The notes below the pieces were generated by a model that was not told where the DNA came from, did not search any database, and was given only the letters and a program-made list of their open reading frames with translations. 64,000 nt of DNA from G963663615 sp963663615 (GTDB lineage: Bacteria; Bacteroidota; Ignavibacteria; Ignavibacteriales; Melioribacteraceae): NCBI GenBank assembly GCA_963663615.1, contig OY760517.1:1364001-1428000 (forward strand), given 5' to 3'. Numbering within the stretch: the stretch's first letter is position 1; every line of letters begins with the position of its first letter. The position numbers and the translations under genes were made by a program. Positions 18,044 through 27,983 of the stretch are shown in pieces.

Positions 18044-18475
18044 TTAGTTTACTTTTGCTACTATCATTGACTGATTTCTAATATTATCTGCAACCGGGCA
18101 GCGTTTCTGAATTTCAGCAACAAATTCTTCTTTTTCAACCTGAGGCATAGGGGAATCTACTGTTACAAGAATTCTTATTTCAGTAAATCCGGCTTTGCCT
18201 TCTTTAGTTTTACCAAGAAGAAAATCCTTGTTTATATCACCTTCTACTTCAACAGAAATTTCTTTTACATCAAGTTTTTTCTGGTTTGCAACAATTCTTC
18301 CTACTGCACATATACAAGCTGAAATTGAGCCTAAAAATACATCCAACGGATTAGGACCTTCGTCATTTCCCATAAAAGCTTTTGGTTGGTCAATTACGAA
18401 TGGATGTCCGCATTCGATGTCAGTTTTAAAAGTTCTACCTATTGTTCCTTTTACCTTTAATGTGGATTGTGCCAT
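18044..18475 (-). CDS. OsmC/Ohr-family peroxiredoxin
   Basis: 143 residues. OsmC/Ohr proteins reduce organic hydroperoxides with a cysteine pair. Here the candidate pair is Cys54 or Cys56 (LGSISACICAVG) and Cys126 (KRCPVADNI), which is the family's usual spacing; Cys22 is extra. GPNPLDVFLGS is the typical helix start before the peroxidatic Cys. AGGAG precedes ATG. A Fur/PerR-like box lies 43 nt upstream, with the same half-sites as the dps operator. Whether it is closer to OsmC, Ohr or the YhfA subgroup cannot be settled by eye. Confidence 0.9.
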   Translation of the reverse strand: MAQSTLKVKGTIGRTFKTDIECGHPFVIDQPKAFMGNDEGPNPLDVFLGSISACICAVGRIVANQKKLDVKEISVEVEGDINKDFLLGKTKEGKAGFTEIRILVTVDSPMPQVEKEEFVAEIQKRCPVADNIRNQSMIVAKVN

Positions 18476-18517
18476 ATAATCTCCTAAAAAGATTCTTTAA
18501 TCTATTTATAGTTTAAT

Positions 18518-18532
18518 TGAAAATCATTATCA
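18518..18532. promoter_or_regulatory. Fur/PerR-like operator upstream of the OsmC gene
   Basis: TGAAAATCATTATCA, a 7-1-7 dyad with the same two half-sites (TGAAAAT and ATTATCA) as the dps operator at 5533-5547 and the same orientation relative to the gene. It is 43 nt upstream of the start codon. Confidence 0.72.
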
Positions 18533-18601
18533 TTTACATGGCAAACTTATAAAAATATTGAACTACGATTCAAGTAAAAACTTCTATCTGGATATAATCC
18601 T

Positions 18602-20335
18602 TTATTGTCTTCTTTTGCGGGTGGTTTTTTTGTAGGTGTTTCCAGTTTTAGAAGTTGCTGTTATCTTCTCTTTTTGATTGGCTTTTCCTCTTAATTCTCG
18701 TTCAACATTTAACTTTGATCCGTCAAACGGATTTATCCCGGTGTAATACATAACGGTTGACCAAGTTGAGGGTGTTGGGGTGAATACCTGCACCTGTTCG
18801 GGGGATATTGAGAGCTGTTCGCTTGTAAATGTTTTTAATTCTACCATCTCTGCGTCACTGCAACCCGGATGTGCAGCAATAAAATAGTATGTTAAAAATT
18901 GCTTCTTTCCACTTTCGGATGAGTATTTTTCAAACTTGCGTTTGAACTCCTTAACTGATTTAATGCCGCCTTTACCCATTAAATCCAAAATATTTTTATT
19001 TGAGTGTTCTGGTGCCAGTTTAAGCTGACCTGATGTATAATGGTTTGCCAACTCTCGTATATATGCATCTCCAAAATTTCTATCCTCACTTAAAAGATCA
19101 GGACGGATTCCGGATGCTACGAAAACTTTTCTAACCGCTTTATGGTTTCGGATTTTTTTTAGTAGTTCCAGATTAGGTTTGTGAGTTGGTTTCATGGCTT
19201 TACAAACATTGGGAAATACGCATCTTTTATTATCGCAAACCCCTAGTTTTAGTTTTTTGTCGCACTCATAACCATACATGTTTGCTGTTGGTCCTCCGGC
19301 ATCATTTATTATACCTCTGAACTTTTTATGCTTTGCAAATTCATTCACCTCTTCAAGAATTGAATTTTCACTACGGCTTACAATTGTTCTGCCTTGGTGA
19401 ACGGCAATTGCACAAAAATTACATTCACCGTAACAGCCCCTATGTGTAGTAAGAGAAAACCGTATAGTATCAAGTGCTTTTACTTTTCCCTGTTTTTGTA
19501 ACTCGGGATGCAGTTCACGTTCAAACTGCAAGTTATAAAATTCATCAATCTCACTGGTGGTTGGCATAGGTTGGGGAGGATTCTGAATTAGGTAGCGGTT
19601 ACCAACCTTTTGTACAAGTCCTTTTGCAGTAATCGGATCGTTATTTGCATAAAACATATTAAACATATCAATAAATACGCTTTTGGATTCAACCGTTGCT
19701 TCAAAAGAGGGGAGTTGTTCGTATTTATAATTTGGTTCGGATGATATATAGCATACACCTTTTACATTTTCGGTTGATTTGTTATGCTTGATTTTGGAGG
19801 CAAGCTCAATAATTGCTTTTTCTCCCATACCATATACAAGGTAATCGGCTTTTGCATCGAAGATAATTGGGCGGCGTAGTTTATCGCTCCAGTAATCATA
19901 ATGTGTTACTCTTCGTAAGGAGGCTTCAATACCACCAAGTACAACAGGACGAGTATTTTTGAAAGTTTGCTTAATAAGATTTGTGTATCTTATGGCAGCC
20001 CTATCCGGACGGCGGTTGTTGATGCCACCGGGAGTATAATCATCATTTCTTCTTTTTTTCTTTAACGCAGTATAGTTTGCCACCATTGAGTCAACACTTC
20101 CGGCAGTAACTCCCCAAAAAAGTTCAGGTTCTCCAAGTGCAGTTATATCTTTGGGAGAGTTAATATCGGGTTGTGGAATAATTCCAACCTTATAACCATG
20201 TTTTACAAGCAATTTACCTATCGCGGCAGCTCCAATAAAGGGACTATCAATATAGCTATCACCAGTTACGATTATAACGTCAAGTTTATTCCAGCCAAGC
20301 TTTCTGGCTTCTTCAATAGTTGTAGGCAAAAACAT
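18602..20335 (-). CDS. ygiQ: YgiQ-family (UPF0313) radical SAM protein
   Basis: 577 residues. The N-terminal ~180 residues form the B12-binding-like region seen in YgiQ (DVIIVTGDSYIDSPFIG, PQPDINSPKD, VLGGIEASLRRVTHYDYWSDKLRRP is the family hallmark around residue 140-160). The radical SAM motif CYGECNFCAI (CxxxCxxC) lies near residue 300, with LAPEHSNKN downstream. Family members are widespread but the reaction is unknown. The C-terminus is Lys/Arg rich. It is shorter than some homologs but all core blocks are present. No terminator was seen after its stop at 18602. Confidence 0.92.
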   Translation of the reverse strand: MFLPTTIEEARKLGWNKLDVIIVTGDSYIDSPFIGAAAIGKLLVKHGYKVGIIPQPDINSPKDITALGEPELFWGVTAGSVDSMVANYTALKKKRRNDDYTPGGINNRRPDRAAIRYTNLIKQTFKNTRPVVLGGIEASLRRVTHYDYWSDKLRRPIIFDAKADYLVYGMGEKAIIELASKIKHNKSTENVKGVCYISSEPNYKYEQLPSFEATVESKSVFIDMFNMFYANNDPITAKGLVQKVGNRYLIQNPPQPMPTTSEIDEFYNLQFERELHPELQKQGKVKALDTIRFSLTTHRGCYGECNFCAIAVHQGRTIVSRSENSILEEVNEFAKHKKFRGIINDAGGPTANMYGYECDKKLKLGVCDNKRCVFPNVCKAMKPTHKPNLELLKKIRNHKAVRKVFVASGIRPDLLSEDRNFGDAYIRELANHYTSGQLKLAPEHSNKNILDLMGKGGIKSVKEFKRKFEKYSSESGKKQFLTYYFIAAHPGCSDAEMVELKTFTSEQLSISPEQVQVFTPTPSTWSTVMYYTGINPFDGSKLNVERELRGKANQKEKITATSKTGNTYKKTTRKRRQ

Positions 20336-20396
20336 AAGTATCCGAATAATTTAACCGGAAAATAAAAGATAAAAAATCTTAAAAACAAGGGCGGGG

Positions 20397-20425
20397 AATA
20401 AAAATCCCGCAATAAGCGGGATTTT
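20397..20425 (-). terminator. Intrinsic terminator of the phytase-like gene
   Basis: 10-bp stem AAAATCCCGC / GCGGGATTTT with loop AATAA and a T-rich tail on the minus strand, starting 8 nt after the stop at 20433. Confidence 0.88.
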
Positions 20426-20432
20426 AGAAAAA

Positions 20433-21467
20433 TTAAAGTTTCAGGTTAAGTTTACTGATAATGGTTTCAAGGTTAAAGGCAGATACGTTACCATCGTTAT
20501 GAACTGCAAAAAATGCACCATTGGAAAAACCTTTGAATGTTTTTTGTGTTAACCAGATACCGTCTGTATTTGTAGTTTTGGGTCCGGCAAATGCACCAAC
20601 ATGTTTGAAGGTTACTCTATCAAAAACATGAAAAGTATTATTATTATAAGTTTGATCAGTTAAAACCCAGTAACCACTACCATTTTTACCTTTAAGAAGG
20701 GCAATACCTTCCGCCTGGTATTTAAAAACATCTGTACCAATAAGTTTATTCTTAAAATTACCATCCAGATCATAAACCTTTACATGTGAACCTGGTTCAA
20801 GTTCTTCGGAGATAAGAAGGTGGTTGTGAAGTGTATCGGCATAAATTGATTCAACTACCTTTAGTACACCATCGCCGCTGGTTGCACCAAAAGTTTTTGC
20901 CAATTTGGATTCTATTTTATTGTTGTACGTCATAAACTTGTAGTAGTGAACACGGTTGCCAAGTAAACTGTCGGCAGGCACTTCCTCAGTATCAATTTCG
21001 TAATTATCGGTTACATACAAATGGTAGTAACCATTTTTTTTAAATACAGTTAAACCATAAGGTTTTACAAGGTCTTCCTCACCAATAAATCCCATTGTAT
21101 TAAACTCGGGTAAGCCAAAAACCTGTACACGGTGATTATCTCTTTCAACAACAAGACAAAGGTTGTCAATCACCCACACACCATTGGGGCGTTTAAGCTT
21201 GCCAGTATCAGTACCGGGACCACCAATTCGCTTAACTTCCTTGCCATCAACGGCATCATTAACAATAAGTACATCGGTAGCTTTTGCAGTAGAAATAATC
21301 CAGTTTACCGAATCGTTTTGGTAAAAGGATGGTGAATCAACATTATCATCCTCGTTCCGGTTAGTCTGATAAACTTCATCTATAATTGTAACTCCTTCCG
21401 GTCTGTTTTCTTTCTGACATGAAACCAGAAGTGTGGCTACTAAAAGTAAAACAAAAAATGATCTCAT
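20433..21467 (-). CDS. Phytase-like beta-propeller lipoprotein
   Basis: 344 residues with a lipoprotein signal (lipobox LVSC, Cys 17). The repeated blades and blocks such as NWIISTAKATDVLIVND, KVYDLDGN, YQAEGIALL, TDGIWLTQ and AVHNDGNVSAF resemble the beta-propeller phytase (3-phytase) family, which releases phosphate from inositol hexakisphosphate with calcium. The first acid-rich blade strand is less canonical than in Bacillus enzymes, so a related phosphodiesterase or strictosidine-synthase-like propeller is possible. It lies 75 nt downstream of a TonB receptor, a neighbourhood known for phytases of Gram-negative bacteria, but a terminator sits between them. GGAG precedes the start. Confidence 0.7.
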   Translation of the reverse strand: MRSFFVLLLVATLLVSCQKENRPEGVTIIDEVYQTNRNEDDNVDSPSFYQNDSVNWIISTAKATDVLIVNDAVDGKEVKRIGGPGTDTGKLKRPNGVWVIDNLCLVVERDNHRVQVFGLPEFNTMGFIGEEDLVKPYGLTVFKKNGYYHLYVTDNYEIDTEEVPADSLLGNRVHYYKFMTYNNKIESKLAKTFGATSGDGVLKVVESIYADTLHNHLLISEELEPGSHVKVYDLDGNFKNKLIGTDVFKYQAEGIALLKGKNGSGYWVLTDQTYNNNTFHVFDRVTFKHVGAFAGPKTTNTDGIWLTQKTFKGFSNGAFFAVHNDGNVSAFNLETIISKLNLKL

Positions 21468-21493
21468 AAAGGCTCCAATTTTTACTTGCGAAT

Positions 21494-21526
21494 ATAAAAA
21501 AAGCGGAACCAGAAAGCTCCGCTTTT
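21494..21526 (-). terminator. Intrinsic terminator inside the receptor-phytase operon
   Basis: Stem AAAAGCGGA / TCCGCTTTT on the minus strand with a ~10-nt loop and seven T following. It lies 17 nt after the TonB receptor stop and 27 nt before the phytase-like start, so it should lower downstream expression. Confidence 0.82.
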
Positions 21527-21542
21527 ACTAAAAAATAATTAT

Positions 21543-24299
21543 TTACAGGTCAAATTTAACACCGGCGTTAACTCTAACATTGTAGTATTCAGCCTGCATA
21601 GTTCTATCGCTATCACCAGCATAGTAACGTAGTGGCTGGTTAAGCAGGTTGTTTGCTTCGAAGAAGAAACGAGCATTATCGGTAAATTTAAATGAACCAT
21701 TAAGATCAAGATAAGTAACAGTGTCGTAGTATCTTTCTAGGTTTGGAGTAAGATCAAGATCCGGATCAAGATATGGTGCAGAGTAGTTAAAAGAAACACC
21801 GAGAGAAATCAGCTTATCTTCATACGATACACTAGCATTAAGTGTATGAGGAGCAGTACCCGGCAGTTCAATGGTTTCATCATTTTCAGCTTCTTCCTTA
21901 AATTCAGGGTTATCTGCTTCAGAACTTGTGTAAGTATAGTTTGCATAAATACTTATATTTTTAAGGAATGAAGGAAGAAAATCAAGTCTTCTCTGCATTG
22001 CAACTTCAAAACCAAACAATGTAGCTTCAGCACCATTTTTAGGCTGGAAGAAATCATCATAAATATTACCTGAAACCGGATCAAGGTAATCGCTTTCAGT
22101 ATCAATGTAAATAAAGTCTTCAATTTGTTTGTAAAATACACCAGCTGAAACAAGACCAACAGATTTGAAATAAGATTCAGCCATGAAATCGAAGTTCATT
22201 GAAGTAGTTGGTTCAAGAGAGGGGTTACCGATAGCAAGCTCTTCATTATCTTCGGCAATAGCTCTGTATGGTACAAGATCATAATAGTTCGGTCTGGCTA
22301 TTGTGTTAGTCCATGCTGCTCTTAATATGGTATTTTTGTTGAGCATGTATTTTGCATGTAAACCGGGTAAAACATTAACGTAATCAGCATCACCCCTGGT
22401 TGGAGTAATATCTTCTGTTTCTTCGTTAAACTCATTACCTTCGTATTCAACATCAGTCATTTCAACACGAATACCGGCAATAAATTTAAGTTTATCACCA
22501 ACATTCTGGTCAAGCATAGCATAACCGGCAATTATGTTCTCGGTAGCAGAGTAATTATCGGCAGCATATTCGTCAGGTTTGTTTTCCTGTTCAAACAGAC
22601 TGGAATTAGTTAAATCAAGTTTACCAAGTAATTCAGGAGTAGTAAAAGTACCAATCAGGTAATCACCAGCTAGGAAACCGCCATCACTGTAATCATTATT
22701 AGCATATAAAGTAATGTTAGCCGGTTCGTTTACAGGAGTATATTCATAGAAATTATTATCTCTTTTTTTCTCTTTGGTTTTGTAGCGTCCACCAAATTTA
22801 AGTTCATTTTTGTACTGACCTGATTTAACAAGTGGTATAGTAATATTCAGTCTGGTGTTAAAGTCAGTTTCTTCTGTATATTGGTATTCTTCAGTAATTT
22901 CGTTTAGTTCAAAATCTTCAAGGGCAACTTCACCATAAAAATGAGGTTCGGAAAGATCTGAAGCATCATCGGTTATTTGTGCTCTTGGTACTTCAGCAAC
23001 CCATTCAATGTATCGTTCATTTGGTCTTTCTTCCGAGGCTTTTGATAGTGCTACACCCCAATCAACTTTTATACCCTGGTTAAAAAGGTGTTCACCACTA
23101 AATGAGCCAGTCCACATTCTCTGGTCTTCAAGTCTGGCATTATCATTTTCATCGCTGTCAATACCACCTTTTGTTTGTCTTTCAACTTTCCAGATATCTT
23201 CACCATCATCATCATCTTTTTTATATACAACGCGGAATCTGTTTTCCCAGTCGTTTCTGTGGTTATAAATACTTTTGAAGAAAAGGGTATGTCCTTCGGC
23301 AAGTTTGTAATCGAAGTTAGCTGCAAGGGATTGTCTTAATCTTCTGATGTCGTAGCTTCTAACTTCCCACTCATCAACAGTATATTCATCATCCCATTCG
23401 CCTTCGGTATTATCGGAGCCAAGTTCGTTATCGTAGTAAGAACCGCTAAGAACAACACCAAGCTTACCACCAAAAAATCGGTTACCTAGTGTAAATGAAC
23501 CAATTAAAGGAGCTTTTTGAGAAACATAGTTAAAACCTGAAGCAGCAGTAGCAGAAATGCGAAGTTTATTAGGTGCTGATTTGGTAACAAGATTTATAGA
23601 ACCACCAATTGCGTCTGCATCCATATCAGGAGTAACAGCTTTGTTTACTTCAATTGTTTGAACCATATCAGAAGGAACAAGGTCAAGCTGAATGCTTCTT
23701 ATCTCAGCTTCGGCAGAAGGAATTCTTTCACCGTTAATAGTAACTGAGTTTAGGCGTGGTTCTGTACCTCTAACATTTGCAAAACGAGCTTCACCCTGGT
23801 CATAGGCAACAGTAATAGAAGGAATACGTTTAAGTGCATCACCAATATTGCCATCAGGAAAACGCCCAATCTGGTCAGCCGAAACAATATTTGTAATATT
23901 GGCATTGTTTTTTTGCTGGTTAAGAGCTTTAGCCTGTCCCTTAAGAGCATCACCAACAACAAGAACTTCTTCACCAACCAGTACACCGGATTTAAGAGTG
24001 AAATTAACAACAGTGGTTTTGTTAGGCATAACCTTAACTTCTTTTGAAACAGCTTCAAAACCTATATATGAAACTGTAACATTGTACAAACCTTCGGGCA
24101 CATTAAAAAAAGCAAAATTACCATGCTGGTCTGTTGAGGTACCCTTATCAGTTTTTTCAATAATAATATTTGCACCAGCCAGATTGAAGTTATCTTCATC
24201 AGTAACCTGACCAATAACTTTTCCGCTCTGAGCTGAAACAGTTGATAAAGTGAATAAGGAGGCAACAATAAATAAAATAAAAAGTTGCAATAATTTCAT
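21543..24299 (-). CDS. TonB-dependent outer-membrane receptor
   Basis: 918 residues: signal peptide (cleavage near VSAQS), a carboxypeptidase-regulatory-like domain (~25-110, GKVIGQVTDEDNFNLAGA), a plug (~125-240, with IPSITVAYDQGEARFANVRG, NSVTINGERIPS and DMDADAIGGSINLVTK), and a 22-strand-type barrel to the C-terminal 'NVRVNAGVKFDL'. This plug wording is typical of the TonB-Xanth-Caul receptor group rather than SusC, and no SusD partner is present. Gene order suggests uptake of the substrate or products of the phytase-like lipoprotein (inference). GGGAG precedes the start. A 7TM-PAS kinase lies 121 nt upstream on the same strand and may regulate it. Confidence 0.93.
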   Translation of the reverse strand: MKLLQLFILFIVASLFTLSTVSAQSGKVIGQVTDEDNFNLAGANIIIEKTDKGTSTDQHGNFAFFNVPEGLYNVTVSYIGFEAVSKEVKVMPNKTTVVNFTLKSGVLVGEEVLVVGDALKGQAKALNQQKNNANITNIVSADQIGRFPDGNIGDALKRIPSITVAYDQGEARFANVRGTEPRLNSVTINGERIPSAEAEIRSIQLDLVPSDMVQTIEVNKAVTPDMDADAIGGSINLVTKSAPNKLRISATAASGFNYVSQKAPLIGSFTLGNRFFGGKLGVVLSGSYYDNELGSDNTEGEWDDEYTVDEWEVRSYDIRRLRQSLAANFDYKLAEGHTLFFKSIYNHRNDWENRFRVVYKKDDDDGEDIWKVERQTKGGIDSDENDNARLEDQRMWTGSFSGEHLFNQGIKVDWGVALSKASEERPNERYIEWVAEVPRAQITDDASDLSEPHFYGEVALEDFELNEITEEYQYTEETDFNTRLNITIPLVKSGQYKNELKFGGRYKTKEKKRDNNFYEYTPVNEPANITLYANNDYSDGGFLAGDYLIGTFTTPELLGKLDLTNSSLFEQENKPDEYAADNYSATENIIAGYAMLDQNVGDKLKFIAGIRVEMTDVEYEGNEFNEETEDITPTRGDADYVNVLPGLHAKYMLNKNTILRAAWTNTIARPNYYDLVPYRAIAEDNEELAIGNPSLEPTTSMNFDFMAESYFKSVGLVSAGVFYKQIEDFIYIDTESDYLDPVSGNIYDDFFQPKNGAEATLFGFEVAMQRRLDFLPSFLKNISIYANYTYTSSEADNPEFKEEAENDETIELPGTAPHTLNASVSYEDKLISLGVSFNYSAPYLDPDLDLTPNLERYYDTVTYLDLNGSFKFTDNARFFFEANNLLNQPLRYYAGDSDRTMQAEYYNVRVNAGVKFDL

Positions 24300-24420
24300 C
24301 TGGATCTCCCATTAATGATTTTACTTCAAGTAGTCAAAAAATTGTAACAAAAATACCTATTAATTATGGACAAGGTTGTTACCAAATTGTTAAAACAACC
24401 TGAAGTATATTAAGGGAATA

Positions 24421-26958
24421 TTAAGAATTAAAGCTTAGGGAGGTGTTCGGCTTAAAAACCGTTTTAAAGGTAGTTCCTTTACCTTTTTGGGATTCAACAG
24501 AAAGCTCAATGTTATTCATTTTGCAATACTCGGCAACTAATGTAAGACCTAAACCAGTTCCTTCATATTTTCTTGTGTAACCATCTTCTTCTTGCGTAAA
24601 TGGTTTAAACAGATCAGGTAAGAACTCTTCTGAAATACCAATTCCTGAATCAATAACTTTTACACTTATCTCACCAGAATCATTAGTTGTTACTTCAAGT
24701 TTTATAAAGCCTTCGTTTGTATATTTAATTGCGTTATCAATAAGATTAGCAAATATTTGTATAGTTGAATATTCATCAGCGTTTATCTGTATATTCTCAT
24801 CGCATTTAAGCGTGAGTTTAAGTTTTTTAAGGTTAGCCTGATATTTGAATTCCTTAACGATTGGCTGGAGAACTTCATTCTTAAGTGACATCTGTTTTAG
24901 TTTAAAATCATAAGAATCAGTTTGAATTTCGGAAACATTTAATATCAGGTTTATAGTTCTAATAATTCGTTTGCCTGAGCTTTCAATGCCTTCAAAAATA
25001 TCGCTAATCTCTTCAGAGTTATTATTTATCAAACTATTAAGTAATTGTGAAAAACTTAATATTGCACCAACGGGTGTTCTAATTTCGTGAGATACCTGTG
25101 CAAGAAATGTTGATTTTAATCTATCTGAAAGCTCTGCTTTTTCTTTTGCTTTAATAAGGGCATGTTCATTTTCTTTTTGCGTGGTAAGATCTCTAATAAT
25201 GTTAAGACGTTTTCTGCTGCCTTTATAAATGAATATCTTGCTACTTATAAAACCTGGGAATATTTCACCATTTTTTCTCATAAATTGAATTTCAAACTCT
25301 GAAGTATCTTTAGTTAGAAGGTTGTTCTTTGCAATCTCTTTCGATTCAGGAGCTACAAGTGCCATTCCATTTTTACCGATTAGTTCATCGTAGGTATAAC
25401 CAAATATTTCGGGGGCAGTACTATTTAATTCAATAATCCCATCTTTATCAGATATAAATACGGCTTCGGAAGTAGCATTAGCAAGTAATTTGTAGCGTGC
25501 TTCATTATCCCTGATTATATTATATGCTCTTTGTTTTTCGCTAATATCCTCGTAAATGGCAACCAGCATACCCGATGGAAGCTTGAATACGTAATTTTCA
25601 ACCCACTGCTTTAGTCTGTTATCCTCATAAACAGTATATGGCAGATAGTTTGGTTTCCCGGTATTATTTACTTTTATAAGAATTTCAAACAGACCCATTT
25701 CTTTAACAGAGGGGAATATTTCAGTTATAAATTTACCTTTTACCTTATCAATATTTACTTTGCTTAATAACTGACCAGCCTTGTTTATATCAATAATTTC
25801 AAAATTACTATTGTCTTTTGTACTTCTGTAAATAGCAACACCAGAGTTGATATTATCAAAAAGCTGTTGAAATATTGTTTTGCTTTCTACAAGTTGTCCA
25901 GCTATTAATTCTTTTTCGGTGATATCTTCACCAACAGAAATAATATAGGCTGGATTTATTTTATCTTTAGTAAAAAATGTTGAATTTAGTTTAAACCACC
26001 TAATACCGCTCTTGGAAATTAGTCTGTATTTACTTTTGTCTGTTTTTGTTTTTGATGAGAGCAGATCACTAAATCTGTTAAGACTTTTCTCTTTATCAGC
26101 CGGAGCAATAAAGCTTAAAAAGTGCTTCCCTATTACTTCATCAGGTCTTAGTTCAAGGGAGCTAAGTAATACTTTGTTAGCAAGGAGTATTTTGCCATCT
26201 GTTTCTATTTTAATCATGGCACTTGGTGCCTTTTCGAAAATATTTTCAAAAAGCGACTTACTTTTTTCAAGTTCGCTTTTTAGTTTGGGCAGATTAAGTA
26301 TATCCTGAACCAGTATTTGCGTCATAACAGGCAATACCAGTGCAAATAATACTTCTTTCTCAAAGTTGTATATATATTTGTCAATTAGTACGCCAAGAAG
26401 TATAAGAGACATTGATGAACCAAAATTTAAGGCTCTTAATAGACTCTGCTTTTTACTGATATTAATAGAGGCATGAATAACAAAAATAATAATTAATACC
26501 AGCAATAAATATATTGCAACATCATAGTTGTGCTTTATACCATCAAATTGTTTTATTGTAGTTCCGGTAACAGAATAAAACTCTTTAACACCATTGATGT
26601 TAGCATAAAAAATGCCAAATGGTTCGGTAATAAGAACAATCAGAAAAATAATTGTTATTGAAGAAAAGAATATTGGTACGGCTTTGTGCTTATACTCTGA
26701 GTAATAGTAGATAAACCAGTAAAAGGGTAGCATGGTTATAAACAAGAAGGAATAGGCAAGTTTTGCAAAAAAAATAGATTCTTCGAGACCTGACACCTGG
26801 TAAAATTGAATCAAAATAGCGTAAAAAGATATAAGACTAATGCCAATAAGCAATAGTGGGGCATATATTCTAACCTGATATCTGGCTATAACAATAGCTA
26901 AATTGAAAAAAGTTATAGCTACCAAAAGTCCTATAATTATACTAAATATTATTTGCAA
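24421..26958 (-). CDS. Sensor histidine kinase with 7TM region and PAS domains
   Basis: 845 residues. The first ~225 residues form seven membrane helices of the histidine-kinase N-terminal 7TM type. PAS domains follow at about 235-350, 360-470 and 480-600 (IFEKAPSAMIKIETDG, IYRSTKDNSNFEII, LLANATSEAVFISDKDG), then HisKA with AQVSHEIRTPVGAIL and HATPase with DSGIGISEEFL and GTGLGLTLVAEY. No receiver domain. The start codon is TTG (26958) with AGGA upstream. It lies upstream of the TonB receptor on the same strand, but its partner regulator is not in this window. Confidence 0.92.
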   Translation of the reverse strand: MQIIFSIIIGLLVAITFFNLAIVIARYQVRIYAPLLLIGISLISFYAILIQFYQVSGLEESIFFAKLAYSFLFITMLPFYWFIYYYSEYKHKAVPIFFSSITIIFLIVLITEPFGIFYANINGVKEFYSVTGTTIKQFDGIKHNYDVAIYLLLVLIIIFVIHASINISKKQSLLRALNFGSSMSLILLGVLIDKYIYNFEKEVLFALVLPVMTQILVQDILNLPKLKSELEKSKSLFENIFEKAPSAMIKIETDGKILLANKVLLSSLELRPDEVIGKHFLSFIAPADKEKSLNRFSDLLSSKTKTDKSKYRLISKSGIRWFKLNSTFFTKDKINPAYIISVGEDITEKELIAGQLVESKTIFQQLFDNINSGVAIYRSTKDNSNFEIIDINKAGQLLSKVNIDKVKGKFITEIFPSVKEMGLFEILIKVNNTGKPNYLPYTVYEDNRLKQWVENYVFKLPSGMLVAIYEDISEKQRAYNIIRDNEARYKLLANATSEAVFISDKDGIIELNSTAPEIFGYTYDELIGKNGMALVAPESKEIAKNNLLTKDTSEFEIQFMRKNGEIFPGFISSKIFIYKGSRKRLNIIRDLTTQKENEHALIKAKEKAELSDRLKSTFLAQVSHEIRTPVGAILSFSQLLNSLINNNSEEISDIFEGIESSGKRIIRTINLILNVSEIQTDSYDFKLKQMSLKNEVLQPIVKEFKYQANLKKLKLTLKCDENIQINADEYSTIQIFANLIDNAIKYTNEGFIKLEVTTNDSGEISVKVIDSGIGISEEFLPDLFKPFTQEEDGYTRKYEGTGLGLTLVAEYCKMNNIELSVESQKGKGTTFKTVFKPNTSLSFNS

Positions 26959-27109
26959 TATTAATCCTGTATGGAATTATTATTCTAAAACTAAAGCTGA
27001 ATTAAAAAAAAAGATTTTTGTGTTAATAATAGTATTGTAAATTAGTACATGATATTTAAAAATATAAATAAATTGTATATTAAAACAATAATATGTTAAG
27101 TAATTGTTC

Positions 27110-27940
27110 ATGAAATATCTAACTTCAAATTATATCATTTTAATAGCTGTTGTACTGGTTGTGGCTTTTGTGTTATCCCGAATTGTTAAGCACTTGTTAA
27201 AAAGGTACTTAAACCATTCATTGAAAGTTTTAAATGTTGACATAACAAATTACAACTTTTTAAAAAATGCCAGTGATTATATAATTTTTTCAATAGCAGT
27301 ATTTTTTATGTTTTATTTTATACCTGAACTAAACAAGCTTGGTTATGGACTGCTGGCTGGTGCAGGTATAGTAGCAGCTGTTGTTGGTTTTGCATCACAA
27401 CAGGCATTTTCAAATATAATTAGCGGAATATTTATTGTTATATTCAAACCATTCCGTGTAGGCGATATAGTTGCAATTCAGCAAAACAACGGGATAGTAG
27501 AAGATATAACATTAAGGCATACTGTTATAAGAAATTTTGAAAACCGAAGGGTAGTTATTCCAAACTCAATTATCAGTAATGAAACGATATTAAACTCAAC
27601 AATTGCCGATCCTAATATTTTGAACTTTTATGAGGTTGGTGTAAGCTATGAATCGGATATTGATAAAGCTTCCTGGATTATTCGCGAGGAGGCTGAAAAG
27701 CATGCCAATACTATTGATAAGAGATCAGAGGAAGATATTGAAAAAGGAAAACATATAGTTGAAATTAAGGTTATTAACCTAGCAGAATCATCCGTGATTT
27801 TACGAGCATATATCTGGACGAAAACTTCGGGTGAAGGGTTTGCGCTAAAATGTGATCTCAACAAAATATTATTGCAAAGATTTAGAAACGAGGGTATTGA
27901 AATACCATATCCACAGAGAACAATTTCGTATAAAAAATAA
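27110..27940 (+). CDS. Small-conductance mechanosensitive channel (MscS family)
   Basis: 276 residues. ATG 27110 is chosen over TTG 27104. Helices at about 6-26, 56-75 and 79-105 are followed by the MscS pore helix GAGIVAAVVGFASQQAFSNIISG and the beta-domain start FKPFRVGDIVAIQ, then RNFENRRVVIPNS. This is the minimal three-helix form. It releases solutes under osmotic downshock. The downstream GATase gene has its own promoter-like sequence (27953-27983), so they may be separate units. Confidence 0.93.
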   Translation: MKYLTSNYIILIAVVLVVAFVLSRIVKHLLKRYLNHSLKVLNVDITNYNFLKNASDYIIFSIAVFFMFYFIPELNKLGYGLLAGAGIVAAVVGFASQQAFSNIISGIFIVIFKPFRVGDIVAIQQNNGIVEDITLRHTVIRNFENRRVVIPNSIISNETILNSTIADPNILNFYEVGVSYESDIDKASWIIREEAEKHANTIDKRSEEDIEKGKHIVEIKVINLAESSVILRAYIWTKTSGEGFALKCDLNKILLQRFRNEGIEIPYPQRTISYKK

Positions 27941-27952
27941 TTTATTTTTCTG

Positions 27953-27983
27953 CTTGAAAATTTGCGTTTGCGTATTATATTTG
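27953..27983 (+). promoter_or_regulatory. Promoter of the GATase/ATP-grasp operon, Bacteroidetes type
   Basis: CTTG, 19 nt, TATATTTG fits the -33/-7 pattern with one change in the -33 element (CTTG for TTTG). The predicted start point would be ~15-20 nt before the ATG at 28008. Confidence 0.55.

Noticed and set aside
24348..24355. TATTTTTG as a -7 element before the TonB receptor gene.
   Set aside because: Fits TAnnTTTG, but the nearest TTG is 15 nt away rather than 19-21, so the promoter is not supported well enough to list.
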